DNA of 64,000 nucleotides from Sabellastarte sp. h YS-2021 (taxonomy: Eukaryota; Annelida; Polychaeta; Sabellida; Sabellidae). The translations under genes were made by a program, and so were the position numbers. This document shows positions 24,601-39,600 of the stretch, piece by piece. The stretch lies in contig OZ024938.1 of NCBI GenBank assembly GCA_964017235.1, positions 11,709,454 to 11,773,453 of the forward strand. The letters run 5' to 3'. The notes under the pieces are model-generated. The model worked only from the letters and a program-made list of their open reading frames with translations, did no database searches and was not told the origin of the DNA. Each line of letters begins with the position of its first letter. The stretch's first letter is position 1.

Positions 24601-27600
24601 GAGTATTGACTATATGCACAAAAATTGTATATGTCTTGCAGACTTAACGGATACAGTTTATTGATAAAAGGCGTTAGTCAGTGTAAGAATTGAATGCTTG
24701 GGAGACTAGCTTACTCTAATTTGAATAAAATTGGACTAACCATTCCACAGATTTTCTTAAAACAAAAGGGGCCACGGTGGCAGAGTGGTAACACTCTCGC
24801 CTCCCACCTCTGCGGCCGGGGATCGATCCCCGTCATGGCCGTAAGTGGGAAAGCTGGTAGTTGCTTGCCGTTGGTCGGCAGTTTACAGTACACAACCCTA
24901 GCGAACTCTATGTACTGGTTTCCTCTGCCCTTCCAACTACCCGTCGTGATATGACCTGTACAGTGTTGAAAGCGACGTAAAACCCCAAATAAACAAATCT
25001 TAAAACAAAATCACATTCCAATAGGTAAAAACCTTAAAAGTCATTTGTTTGCAAAGCCTTAACCATCCTGTTCCCCAGGTCTTCTCTGGTGCTGATGGAC
25101 CTACCATTTTACTATATGTATGCTAAGTTGTGCCTTTGAGTCTGTCAAATGGTAAAGATTAAGTACTATAAAAATTGTAATTAGATTAGATGATCTCGTC
25201 AAATGCTTTCTAATGTGCACCTTTACCAGTCTACATGGTGTCACACTCTACAACAAATACACAGGCATATTGTTTATTAAATGTAAGTTTAGCTTCAGGC
25301 ATTTGATGTATTAATGAAGTTCTGTAAAACTATTTTTCTGTTGCGTGTCATATGCTGAAAACAGAAACTGTTTTACAATTAACCTACCCTCCAATTGGTA
25401 TCAGAAAAGTGTCTTTCTGAGCCGGTCTAGAAACAGTGTCAGGCACATGACCACCTTTCCAAGAGCTGTTTTGCCACTGTGGTTTGCTACAGTAATCTCC
25501 AGAACAATCTATATCTGCATTTTCAGCAACATAAAATCCAGTTCTGTTGTCGTAAGAAGGGTATCCCACTTTCAGCACATCAAACTTGTAACCATGTAAG
25601 TGTACATTATGGGGTAGACCATTATAGCTTCCAGCTATGAAGATACAATTAAAATGTATTACTGTGTATAAATTTTTATCATCATAAAGTTTATAAATGT
25701 GATCATGGTACATAGGGTACTGGGTACCTGGTGAACCTGTAAAAATGGGGTATCAATGAGTAAATGTGGTGATAATATCTTCTATTTCCCGCCATGAGTT
25801 GTATTTGACCTAATTGTAAGGAAATAAAGAACAAGAACTACTTACCTATTCTCTGACCATTTAATTTAAAAAGTATTACTTTTACTTTTGTACATATTTA
25901 AAAACTGCATGAAATATAACTATGTTATATACATCATTAGCAAGGATTTTTTTACACACATGGCTTCCTGTGGTTTCTGTTGCATTACAGACTCTTTTCT
26001 CCTGATGTAGCCCTGCTTAAGGTTCAAATTTGTTTTTGTACCACATCATTTCAAACATGTACAGAGATATTTTGTATTCATATAGTACTCATATATGTTA
26101 AGAGATATAAGCGCTATGCTCTAGGTACACTATATAAACAGAAGCTTTACTATCTGAAAATAATTTTTTTTTCTAATAAGATAGAACCTAGAGCCTTTGA
26201 CATAAAGACACGAGCTTGCTACTCACGAGGATTACTAACTGTGACCATTAGAACAAGCTGCACCAAACTCCCAAGTGGTACTTCAATAACATGGTGACAG
26301 CGACACACTTCATGGATTGGACAGTCGCATGGTACTTTTTCAAGTTCTTCTCCATCGGGATTGATCTGAAAATAAAAGGGATGAAATCACTCAATATATT
26401 CTATATAGTTATGACATCATCTGCACATGGGTTTCTCTTTCATGTTTTATATATTGTGCACATATATGAAGTATATTAAACCTGGGACTTCTTGCCAGAT
26501 AAGAAAATTAAATTGAATTAATTTCCACACATATCCTCGCATATTAAGCTATCAACCATACTAGAGGAAACCATCTTTTTGTTTGTTCATCTTGAATAAG
26601 TAATATAATTCAGAGGCACTGGTTTCCTTCTGCTGAATGGAACCACCTTCCCCATATTGTTAGGTCATAGAACATCTATCTAGACTGGTACATATTATGC
26701 CACCTAAGTATTGACATTTTTCTGCAAGCAGCCTTGTTGAACCAATTATTGGTTATTGTAAGAAATTACATGCACCTTTATATTTTGAGGATTTGAAAGT
26801 TTTTCCATTTAATTTTTGATCGAGATAAAAAAACTGCAAACCATGAGCATTTTTATGAAAAATTGTGCTAAAAATAAAGTTGTCTTATGCTAGTCACAGT
26901 TAATTGCCTGATATATAAAATTTCACTGTAGTGCATATATTTCGACCCTCTTTGGTTAGAGTTGGTCTCATCACAGGCCGAGGTGCTTGGGTTTCTGACC
27001 TCTACGGTTCCAAATAATGGCTCTGGCAGACTCCATGTTATTGGTTGCCGTACAATGCCAAATATTGCTATAAGTAGTAAAAGCAATATTTCATATTTTA
27101 CTGAGTTTTATTGCCAACATAAAATCAAAATATGTCACAATTAATTATTCTAAAATAAATTGAAAGCACTGACATATGCGTTTCTGAAAATTTGGGAATG
27201 TTTATATCTACAATATGAATCAGATATTTCAATAATTACCATACAGTATCAGTAATCAGGTATCCAAGTGCTTAATCTCCAATCTCGCGGTTTCTAAGGC
27301 ACACCATCCAAATCGTAATGTATAAATCATAAGTCATAAAACATGAAAAGGTCATCAACAGGGGACTATCGGTGTTTGGTAGTAAGAAAATCTAGGGAGG
27401 AAAAGACTTCTGAAACAGACAAGGTTTAAGTTGCCTTTTAAAATTTGATAGAGTTAGAGCAGTTCAAATTTCCAGTGGCAAATCATTCCAAAGTTTCGGA
27501 GCATCATATGAGAAACATTTGTTGAAATGAACTTTGGAATTATGAACTGAAGAGCTGTAGAAGGGAACTTTCAGAAACATCTTTTTGGATTACTATGTCT

Positions 27601-30600
27601 TGTTTTAACGGCTGATGCACATAAAGACAAATACGGAGCAAAGTATTTTGTACGAAAGAGTATTAGCGCCAGCAGTGGGCTTGTCTTTGTTGGAAATATC
27701 TGCGTTGCCTTTCATCTGTGGTGGCGAAAATACCATTTGTGGTGGCTATATTTTCATCTGTGTTGGCGAAAATATCATCTGTGTTGGCGAATTTTTCATC
27801 TGTGTTGGCTAAAATATCATCTGTGGTGGCGAAAATATCATCTGTGGTGGCGAAAATATCATCAGTGTTGGCGAAAATATAATCTGTGTTGGTGAAGTTT
27901 TCATGTGTGTTGGCGAAAAAGTCATCTGCATTGGTGAATTTTTCATCTGTGGTGGCGAAAATATCCTTATATTGTAACTCGCCAACACAGATATTTCCAA
28001 CAAAAACAACACCACTGGTGGCGCTAATACTCTTTCGTAATTTTGCACCAAATATTCATGCAGCCAGGGTCTAACCACATAAAAATTTCGAGTAGATATT
28101 GTCATGGAGTTCTCACAAACACCGAGTCAAACAGACAGACAGAAGATTGCAATGCCATGGCACTGCCAGACAAAATGTGTGTGCAACTTCAAAATGGTGA
28201 TGCATGGCAACACAAAATATTCCATAGTTAATTTCCCAATAGGTTATTAGAACAGTTTGTTAAACTATGCATTGGTTTTTACCTACTTGAGGGGGTACTG
28301 CAAACAGTTGGTTCCTAAGACCATTCACTGTGGCAGTCCATAGCCCTTCAACATCCAACCCAGGTGTGTATTCCAAGGCCATGTGGAAATTTAGAAAGTG
28401 TTCCACAAAGTTCTTCTTTTGGTTTGTACTTTTGGATCTGATGGTGTGAATGAAAGAACAATCTTTTCAACTTGTTGTATTAGTATTAATATAAGAAGTA
28501 GAACTACCAATAACACTATTATTAACATTGCATATAATAAGCCAAATCTACTAAAATTGAATGTTGATAAACAATTGTAAATATGGTTATGCTTTTTAAA
28601 AAAAAATATGAGGACTAAAGACGTATAATGGGAATTAATATGCAGACTAAAAGAAACAACAAACAAAGAATAAAACAAACCTTTGAAGGTCATGAGGATT
28701 ATGTGTACATTGGAGCTCTGATATTGGGAGACATATGATATTGTCATCCAAGGTATAATGCCTAGAAGAGAAAACAAACTTTAAAAATATTTTAATGAAT
28801 CAAAAGCAAATAATTGTTGAACAGGTTGTTCATATAGTAACAAAACTCAATATTTATTTTGGTTCATGTGATGTCTATGAGAATAAAACAAAATTTGAAA
28901 AGCATGAACATAAATTAACATATTCTTCCCTGTCGTTGGCTTTTAATGTAATGTGTCAATAACTGCCAATCTTGTATAAACAAGTATATGTCATTAATAA
29001 ATACAGTTGAATAACTTTGCCACCTAATGATATGTTATAAATGTAATTGCAAAGTTATATTAAAGGTGTTTTAGTTGCACTAAGTTCAATCTGGTAATGA
29101 TGGATAAATAAAAACTAAAAATATTCAAGTGAAGTTTGTTTTTGACTTTTCGAATAGCCAAAACATTCTACTGCTAAAATTCACCAAATGTTATCACTGA
29201 TGTATTCAGCAAATTTCTGACATTGAAAGAAACAAATAGCAAAAGCAAACTTACACTGTAATATAAGAGAAAGAAAACCATATAATTGGGATCTCTGGGT
29301 CAGATTGAACCAATTGGGTAAAGTGTTAAAATGTGTGCAGTTGGGGTACTTTCTGTAATGCTTACTTGAAAGGACAATTGAGAACCTCACATGGCCTTAT
29401 TTCTGTGCATTCTTTTGCCTTAGATACTGGTAGTCCACTTGGTGATGTGTTATATCGGAGTATGGCTTCTGTATGTGTTGGAGTAATCCTCTATAAGAAT
29501 AACGAAAATATGAATTAGATGGAGTTTCAATGGTTACTTTACAAATTAAACACAAAATTTATATGATTTTTGTGGGCACGAAATGCTATATAGTAAGATA
29601 GAATTAAAAGACATAAGATCAGTTGTATGACCAATGCCATTACAGTCAGAGTGGTCAGGAGGGAAACTCTTGGCTGTGAAACAGGCCATATAAAATCTCT
29701 AGTAGTCTAACTTGTGGATATGGATTATCTGTTTCCTCAGTCCATCCAAGAAGGGTCATAGCCAGGCGTGGTTTTGCCGCAGCTGCACTAGAGAAATGGA
29801 AAAAGGCTCCCACCTAATGTCAGATCTCAACAGACCACTTCCAGTTTTAGAAGCCAACTCAATCCTAACCTGTTTAGCATACCCACAACCACAGTAATCC
29901 TACCCTGCTAGGCGCTGACTTGGTTAAGACTCTGGCTTGGTTTATGGACTGTCTCTTTTTTGTTTTTTATCAATGTTATGCTATACAAATGTTTCTAGTA
30001 TTATTATTTGTATTTTTATAACCGAAGTCAGGATGCTGCGATGACCTGCGAAAAGGAATTGCGAAACTGACATGTGACTTGTCCCAAATGAAGAGATAAG
30101 TTACACAACCTAGAAGATTTGCCTTACAACCTTCTTCTGACTGCCCTGATTCATGAAGATTCATCATAACACCAGCCTATTATCTTTTTGCAATAATCGA
30201 GGATATTTCTATCTTCTCTTGGGACAAGATCACTCTGCTCCATTTTTTGCAGAATAGTGTACAAGATAGGATATAGCAGTCCACAACATGGGTTGTAACC
30301 CTCTTAGTTGTAACTGCCTTATGATAAAAAAAGATTTCCCATGAGTGCTTGGGAGAGACATTCTCACTCCCAAAGGGTTTGAAGCATATTCAATCTACAA
30401 TTTCATGATTTACGCGTAGTCTTTATGATTGGAGAAGGTGAAGTTAGAAAGTGAGTACATTATCAAGGAAATGGGACGAAAATTAACTGGAACAGGGATA
30501 AAGTTTAGCCATAATTTTAACTCTTCTAGGAGTTTCAATCTCGGCACAACGTCAAATGGGAAACTTGGTACTTGCTTGCCATTGGTTTGTGGTTTACAGT

Positions 30601-33600
30601 TATGGTTTCTCCTCCTTCCTAAGTATCTACCACATTGAATCAAAAACAAAGTTACTAGGCATGACATAAAAATAGATAAATCTAGGAATAAGAATATGGG
30701 CCTGATTAGAATTGATATTTAGTAATGTAGACTTACTTTATGTTGACTATTATATAATGCATATGTCTCTGCTCTGATCCAATATAACCCAAGATTTGCT
30801 GGGTCATCTGCTTCAATCCAGAAGTCATACCTCTCCCCACTGGCTATGAGAATATAATCCACAATCCGTGTCACAACATTGTTACCATCTGTGGCAATAA
30901 CATGTAGCTTATGATGGTCTATGGAGATCCGAAACACAAAAGCCATAGCTGAACTGATCATTCGGAATCTATACCTCTTTCCTTTTCTCACGAGGAATTC
31001 CTCCAATGGTAGCTTCTCATTTTCTGGCTTTTGATCTGCCTTGTAGTAATGGAAACCTAAAGTACAGAAAGGGTTGTGGTCATATTAATAAAACCATCTT
31101 TAGTGTTAAATGTCTACTGAAGGAAGGTGACAAATATCCTTTGGGAAGTTGACCTAAAAAACTGCATTCACTAAGATTCCTTTATAGTTGCCTAATTTGA
31201 GGAAACTTCCAATAAGAGATACTTAGTTAAAATAGTGTAATGAATATTTTTATGTCATCTGTAAGGATACCTTAAACTGTATTCACTAAAACTCATTCAT
31301 GGTGTCCTTATACACCAGTTCCACTCTCAAAGGGGTTACTTCCATGTTGTCCCAATGATGAGTCCTGAATGTAATCTTACTGTTTTTTTCACTTATCTTT
31401 TTCATTTCCTGAGGTTGGGAGTGTAAAGCCTCATCCCGTTTTAAGCACGTTTAACAATCTTTCATTATTTCAGATCTTTCATTCGTAAGTGGAAACTGAT
31501 ATTTATTCGGTTGCTATAACTAACTTGCTCATCCTCCTATAAAAATTGGGTGGAGTAACGATGCTTTGTAAGAAGGTAAGTGTCACAGGTCTGCAGATTA
31601 ATGCACAGTTTTGTCAGTTTAGTCACAGCATGCTCCCTTTTTATAAGGCTGCTCCTAATTGGAAAAAAACCCCAAACATTCACAATAGATGAGTGTAGTT
31701 TAGGATAGGTTTCTGATATTTCCTGATGTTTTTTTTTTCGATTTTTCAAGATGTCTTTTGATAGGATCCTGAAAAGTTTGCAATAGTTTTCCAATCAATT
31801 CTAATTAAGATGGAGAAGATTCTTTTGCTTAATGTTGAGATACCTTTAGCATCACTGTAAGATAAATTAGAATACTTGACTTTACGAATGGTATGATAAG
31901 TTTAAGATGGACTTGTGAGGGTTCCTAAATGCAATATCTGATTAGAATTGGGAATATTTATGATAGTATTATAATATTTGATTTAATTGGGAACACCCCA
32001 CTCCCCTAAATGTTCTAATTAGTTCTCAATTCAAATCCCTGAGTCGGGATTGCCACCTGATTGGGAAAGTTCATCACCATAGTGAAACAGGCTTGTTATC
32101 AACTGGGGAGGTCTTATGATAAATGTTGGAAATTGAATTGAGTATTATGAACGGAAACCTTAAATCAAGGAATTTTATTTTAAAAAGTGTAATCAATTCT
32201 ACTATTGTCTTGGTAATGTGACCTTGAAATTCTTTTCCCAGGACACTTTGTGTTTTCCTTCGTCAAGGAAGCCCTTGAATAAAGAATTCCATAATTGGCA
32301 GCATTCTATAGTTGTGCCAATGTAAGATTTTCACTGAACACCAATTCAATCTAGAAGAGGACATACGGTTTTCTTCACTTTAGAAAAAGTATTATATGAT
32401 TTGTGTTGCTATTTATAATCAGACCATTTTCAACAGAAAAGTAAAATCTACTTAAAGCATCCTTTGTCAGGATTTAACCTAGATATTTAAGGGTAAAATA
32501 TAAAGATTTTGGTGAATATCAGTGTTAAGCATTTCTATTAAAATAAAGCATTTACAAAAATTTTACGAACCCATTTTTATATTAACAAAGTTAGGCTCCT
32601 TTGTTTTGGGAATTTTGTGAGGACAACTTTATAAGGATTTATTGGAATAAAGGAGGCTTATTGAATAAAGACCCTGGTCTAATTATAGCCAAGGTTAATG
32701 ATGGCTAGTCATTTGTTCAAAGGCTTATGACCCTTGAAAAACCGTACTTCCAAAGAACATATGGTCTGCTACTAAAATACATTTTCTTGCAAAACTTTGG
32801 ATTAGATACTTATGAGTTTGTATCTAGTTATTAAAGCAGACAATAAAGTTTACAGGCCAGTGTTTGTCTTTTGTCCACCAAACTACGTATTATTTACATT
32901 TGACAAAGCTAAAGTTGGGGTTTTATGCCCCGTTCAACAGTCAGGGTCATATTAGGGACAGGTCTTCAGCAATGCAAATTGTAGGAGTCAAACCCACACA
33001 GAAGTGACAGCCTGTGATTAGATACCAAACTTGCTAACCCACTAGGTCACTAATTACCTCTTTTTACATACGAGGAGAGCTAAATGCATAGAGTGTGTTG
33101 CATACCTCTACTATGTTTGGGTTCTACACCAGCCTTGTAGCAAGTATTTACAGAAGTTAATGTGGCCTCCAAATGCTTCTTCTAAGTGTTGAAACAGGAA
33201 TCATAAGTTTGCACTCTAGTGGATAGGTGAGACAGCAACGTATGCTATAGTTTAACCTTTCATTTGTGATATCAATATTTTTAGCATTCTAAAGCATCAC
33301 TTCAATGACCTATGGTATTTGTGCTTAGAACGTAGTACAGTCTATATGCAAAGTGTCCAAGAAAGTCCTGATATACAACTATAAAATCGTGACAAAGAGA
33401 CACAATATGTAACAATATTTTATGAATTAACCACATAATTAAAGTCCATTTACCTTTTCCATTAATCAATCCAGACTGAAACGGAACAACCACAGCATCT
33501 AAACCATCTGGAGCCTTTGTCGAGTTGAAGCACTGGGTGCTTGGTACATCCCATCCATATAAAAAGCTAAAATGTATATAATCATACAAAGTCTGATACA

Positions 33601-36600
33601 AAGCTAAAGTTTTGGTACATTTCATCTGTATAGAAGGCTAAAAATGTTATAAGACCACACAAAGACTGACACAATAACTAAACTTATGATGCATCCTATC
33701 GATACAGAAAACTAAAAATATATATGATCATACAAAGGCTGACCCATATATTTATAGGAAACTAAAAATGTATGTAAACATATAAATCATGAAAAAGTAA
33801 CTAAACTATTGGTATGTATTTTATATATTGATGCCAAAATTTGTATATCACTCCATAAATCCTGAAAATGTAACTGAACTATTGGTACACCCCATTTGTA
33901 ACACTGCAACGTCCATAACCACAAAAATCCTAATAAAGAATTTAAAATCATTGATTCATCCAGTCCATTTTGAAGGCTACCTGAGCCAGGGGAACAGATC
34001 ATCCTTGTTAAAGTATTAATCATAACTGAATTTAATCTTGACTTTGTTAACAAAGTATATTCTATAACTCATATATAACTGGTATACTCAAATAATGGAG
34101 GTTAATTTTTGACGAAAATATCCAACTGGAGCAGGGAATATAAACAGACTCTAGATATGTTTTACTTTTTAACAATACTGAGTTCATTTGTGTACAATGT
34201 TATACATTTTTGACAAAATTCTCTTTGACAAAATTGTAATTTGACAAAAATTGGCATACAGCTTCACTAAAAGGTTTATTTTAAGTTGGTTTAGTTGTAC
34301 TGTGCTTTCTTTAGCTTGACTGGGGCCTATTTCCATACACTTCCGGACCCCCAGTGCTGGCATTCTTCCAGGTGTCCAGAGCTGGTGTAGCAGCTTGTGG
34401 TGAAAACAGACAATAGGTATCTAAAAGGGGTTTCCAAGTGAAAAGATAGAAGCAGTTTTTAGCAAAGCATTGATGTACATTGTTGTGTGTGTGATAGGAG
34501 TCTTTGATTAAAGTGTAAAACAATAACAGAGTGTTTAGGAGGAGTGAGTTTAGGTGAGAATCTTTAGGTTGTATATAATTTTTTAAATGCATATTTACTA
34601 TATTCAGAGTGAATGTAACCCATTTTTCAATAATTGTGATCTTTACTTTGATATTATGTCTTTAACTTTTCTTCTGTGTCAAGCACATGCATCTTTTTAT
34701 TTAAAGATTTCAACAAAAGTAAAAATTACCTGATAGCCTTGTTGTGTACAATTTCCTGTATTTCTCTTGAGTTTCTTTTGAACCAGTCTGATACGACCAA
34801 GTAAAATTCTTTGTCCATCATTGGAATTGGATCATCTCCCTATCAACCATATTCATGAAATAACATTGCATTATGGCTATAACTCTCCTATGTTTGTACC
34901 AGAAATCCCAATCCATCAGAACTGAAAATTCTGATTTCAGTAACTACAATTTGCTTATCGGTGTTAGAGTGTTTGTTAGTTCATTACATAATTTCACAAC
35001 AGGATTATTGTGTTTTTTTCTGAAACAAACAAAGTTTTAGTGATAAACATTGTGTTGTAGCATATAAATATTTTTGATACTGTATTTGTGTGATACCATA
35101 TGGGTATTGAAGCTATCAGAATGCAATAGGGAATCCCAATTTTCACTTTAGACCTTAAATAGAAGAGTTAAGTGGCATTGGTGATTGTCAATTTCACATT
35201 GCCTTATTTGTGTTTGTAACATTAACAAATAGTACACAGACCATACTCGTGAAGATTATTTATCTATTCTTAATTTTAAAACAAATTCTTATTCAAAACT
35301 GATAATTTGAAAAAGTAAACTTAATTGTTTGTGACATTATTGATATTCTGGTTACATACTTTTTAATAACTGCGAAACACTCTTATAAGATCCCCATAGG
35401 GGACATTTCCGATATTTTTTTTTGTATCCAAAATAAACATTTTTATATTCGGGGGAAATGTTCTTATTCATTATAAATTAAAAAGACAACATGAATGCCT
35501 TGTATAATATGAATTTTTAAGCTTTCCCATTGCTGTTTCCTCACAATATGGACAACTGGATAGCTGGAAGTATACCTTATAAGATCAATTAACTCTTACA
35601 AAATTATTTTAATTATTTTTATTAAATTATTTTATTATTTTTTTATTAAATTATTTTTAATCTTGGTGAAGAATCTTTGTGAATAATGGCCCAGGTCACC
35701 CTTACCCTCTGCCTATTTTCCTCTTCCAGACTTCTCTCCATGATAATCAGTGGTCCATAGGCTCCCATCGTTCTTTGTGTGCTGCTGTGAGTATGGTACC
35801 AGAAGGTTCCTGCTTGCTGTGCCAGAAATCTACATGAAATTGTACAAATCTGTACTAAAGGATGTAAAAATTGATAATTTGATTAACTTAAAATAGGTGT
35901 TTCTTGGCCATTTATAAATTTACTGAAAATATGAATCAATGAGTATGTAACTACAATAATCAGAACTGCTTAACATATTGCTCATATATTCCCCACTATT
36001 TTAATACTTGCAGCCGTTTAATACAAAATCTTTTCAGATTTCTAATGTGGTAGGAAAGATAGTCTTAAGTTTTTGAGCCATCACTGTAAAACATTTGCTT
36101 CTACCTTTGTCGTGTGTTATGGCCAAAAAGCAAACTGTGGTGTATCACAGGAACAAAAGACATATCAACAAGGGAAGCATCGCTGTGTGGCTATGGTACA
36201 ACAAAACCAAGACCTGGAATACTATCCTTTTCAAGTGCAAGCTTTGGTGAGGTTCGTACTTCCAGAGATCACTTTTTCACATTTTTTTTCTTTTTAAGTG
36301 CGAGCCTCGATAGAGCTCTCGCTTCTAGAGATCACTTTTTTTTTCTTTTTGTCTCCGGACTTTCATGAATTGTGGCGCAGCATGATGAGCATTTGTCTGA
36401 AGTTAAGTGGCAATGGGCAATGTTAGTACTTGGACGGGTGACCGCCATTCATTCTACACCAGCTGTGGAATGTGTTTGAGTTGGAATTTCTTTGTGTCAC
36501 CAGACATTCGTAAATTCTAGTGCACTACTCATGTCTTTGATGGCTGTGCACTCGCACTAGGGGACCAAAACACCTTTTGGCCTTGTTTATTTGTTTGTCT

Positions 36601-39600
36601 TTCTTTTCTTGTCAAGAACTTTCAGAAGATTTGGTATAGCATGAAGAGTACCCATCTCATCACTGAAGTTAACCTACAATGGGCTACATTAGTACTTGGA
36701 TGGGTGGCCGTCTGAGTTCTAGTACACTACTTGTGTCTGTCATGGCTTTGTAGCTCACACATGTAGACTGCAAGACTGGTTAAATGGTAAGCCAATTGAA
36801 GTGAATTGGAATGGCCTTCTTATTTGAGCCTTTGTTTAGATTGTAGGCTAATAAAAGTGAATTGGAAGGCCTTCTTATTTAAGACTTTGTTTTGACTGTA
36901 AGATAATCAAAGTAAATTGAAATGACTTTCTTATTTAAGCCTTTGTTTAGATGGTAAGATAAAGAAAGTATTTAAGAATGACCTTCTTACTTGTGCCTCG
37001 AGGTGCAATACGGGCAAACCTAGCAGGTATATGTCTGACATTTTGTATACCCTTTCTAAAGCCCAAAACAGACTATTGCCACAGCCTAACCGTGTTTTTA
37101 CGTAAGCATGAATTAATTCCAGTTTCTGACTCCAATATGATTTTTCTAGTGCTTAATATTTGTAAATTACAAATTCTATGGCGCAATAAATCCCTTAGCT
37201 TGAGTCTGGAAAAATCAGATATCCGAGGAATGGTCATCAACCTTTAAATGCCAAGTAAGAATAGAAACTAAAGTAGATGGGCTGGTATTAACAATCAGAA
37301 TTGATTAATCCACAATTCATACTTATTGCTTATAGATTATAATCATTTTTCTGCTTATTTATCACAACTCCAAGAGAGACAGAAAATTGTTCATTTTTTT
37401 TCTTTTCCAGAACTTGTATTAAGAGAGTACTGAGAATATGTTGTGAAATCAAATCAAAATAATTTATTTCAATACAGTGTATTATTGCAAATGCAATTTT
37501 AGGAATTAATATTTCAGGAAAAAGTAAGCAACCATTTCGATATTATAATTACTAGAAATTATACTATTTTAAATAACATGCATGTTAAATAAAGAAGAAA
37601 AGACAAAAAGAAACAATCCCCATTTACCAACAAGGCGTGAAATAATAAAAAAAAATGGTATATTACTTTGAAATTATGAAAAATTTAGCAACTAATTTTA
37701 TCTTGACACCACAACATAGCACTTAGTTAGAAAACCAAGACTGGCTATCTGTTAAAATCTATTTGAATTCGGGTGACCACACGAACCTAACTGTATTTTA
37801 ATTGTAACAATTAGGAAGTATCATTTAAAAAAGCACGGTGGATAATGTCGACAAATATTGCCAAAATAAAAGGTTAACTATCTTTAAAATTTAAGAAAAT
37901 TATGTGGCTAAATTAACATAAGGTAACTTTTAAATCTTATTTTCCAGTTTGTTATCAATGCTGAACGTACGAATTGATACTGAAACCCTTAAATATATCT
38001 CAAACAGTTTTTTATTGTACTATTTAGCCACTAACCGGTAGAATTTAAGTTTGATCTGAAGGGTGTACAAAAGTTGAAATATCAAAGCTTGAGTGAGTTT
38101 GTGAGATGACTGAGCTAAAAGGGAGTTGAAGAAATTTTATGATAAACAACTTTTTTCCATTTTCATACTTCAACCAAACCTTGCAACTAGATGTCTAGCA
38201 TCTGTTTTACTGCTAACGGAAAGACTGTCAACCGTTACTGAAATAGAGGTATGATGATACCTGTAAGTGAATGTTTCTCCAGGGTTGATGATGCACTGAG
38301 ATAGCCCCTCAACTCCATCCATCCAGGGAGTGTTCTGCTGAGTGAGGCCATGCCAATGGACTGTGATCCCTTCGTTGGTCAGATCGTTTCTGATGTTAAT
38401 AATCAGCTGAAATATATACTCAAATCATGCACTAAGTATGTAAGCTTACTTGCCTGAAATACACTTGTTTAGCGGTTGCATTGTAATAAAGGACAAGTCA
38501 TATTTACTTATATATTCAAAGCATGGAGTATTTAGGGTAGTGAGAAGTGTAAATCACCATCTCCTGACATGTATTCTTATAAATTGTCTTGTGAAAAAGT
38601 AAATAAAGGTAATGTCATTGGGCCTATTGGCATGTGAACATTAAATGTTTAAAAGTTAAGACAACCTTAAATGTAGTTTATTAGTAAATATCGTGGATTA
38701 TGAATACTAAAATGGCTTATGGATATACTTGTAAATTTAGATACATTTAACTTTAACACTGTATGTAGTATAACCACAATGCTTCAGAGAAATGGGTTTT
38801 CAGTGTCCGGGGTGGGTTGGGGGGTTGGGGGGGTGCTGTCTAAATTCGTATTTTAATATCCAAATATATCCTTAAATGTAATTTTTGATATATGTGTTCC
38901 TGCCAAAAATAGTAAAGTTTTCTACCGTGCCTCACAAGCCTTCTTACGCGGGATGTTAGCATATCTGTAAACTTTTGTAGATTGTTAATGCACAACATGT
39001 GACGCAAAAACTAAAATATCTATCTATGACAGTCTCCAAAGCACCTGGAGTTGGGGGAGCTATGAAGGGTACCAAAGAGATATGTCTTCAATGTGCGCCT
39101 GAAAGATGGGCTAAGCCCTTCTTTAGACAGGCCACCTAATATAGGATTCTAAGAAGGGCTATACCCCATCTTAAGATGGACTGAGACCTAGATTGGGCTC
39201 CAACAACCTAACAAAGATTATATGTTAATGAAAGATAAAGTATTATAAAATGGTTGTTAAAATAACTTTCCTACATTCGTAATAAAGTAACTTTTAGATT
39301 TATTACATTTATCTGTTCATGAAACATATTTACAAGAAAGAAATAAGTAGAAGTAGTTTTGTGAATATGTAATGTTTTCAGTGCATTTAGATTATTCCCC
39401 TTCATACAGCTGGATAAACAATTCAAAGTTTATATTGAATTTATCTTGCCAAAGTCTGGATTTTGTACATAAAGTACCATAAATAAATAATCATGTATGA
39501 GCTTCCATATTAAAGTAAAATGTGCAGGCTTTACGATGTCAGTTTATCATTGAATTATTGAGTGCACTCTTAAATGAAATAAGTTACATGTTTAGTTCAG

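Noticed and set aside
24768..24850. Additional tRNA genes at the SINE heads
   Set aside because: Boxes A and B are present but the acceptor stems do not pair and SINE bodies follow. They are tRNA-derived, not tRNAs.
25635..25713. Upstream extension of oxidase exon 12 to the in-frame Met
   Set aside because: The stretch is AT-rich and intron-like and ends in a good acceptor. Including it would add residues not seen between these strands in the family, and it disagrees with the exon 11 phase fit to the closer acceptor.
27700..27960. CRISPR-like array of short repeats
   Set aside because: There are no unique spacers. Units are contiguous, degenerate and enclosed by transposon ends in a eukaryotic genome.
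27809..28105. 98-codon minus frame with IFSPTQMIFSPP repeats
   Set aside because: It is a by-product of the MITE's internal repeats and crosses the element's end.
36374..36446. A 5S rRNA gene
   Set aside because: Only the internal promoter part resembles 5S; the ends are replaced by SINE head and tail, and copies are diverged.
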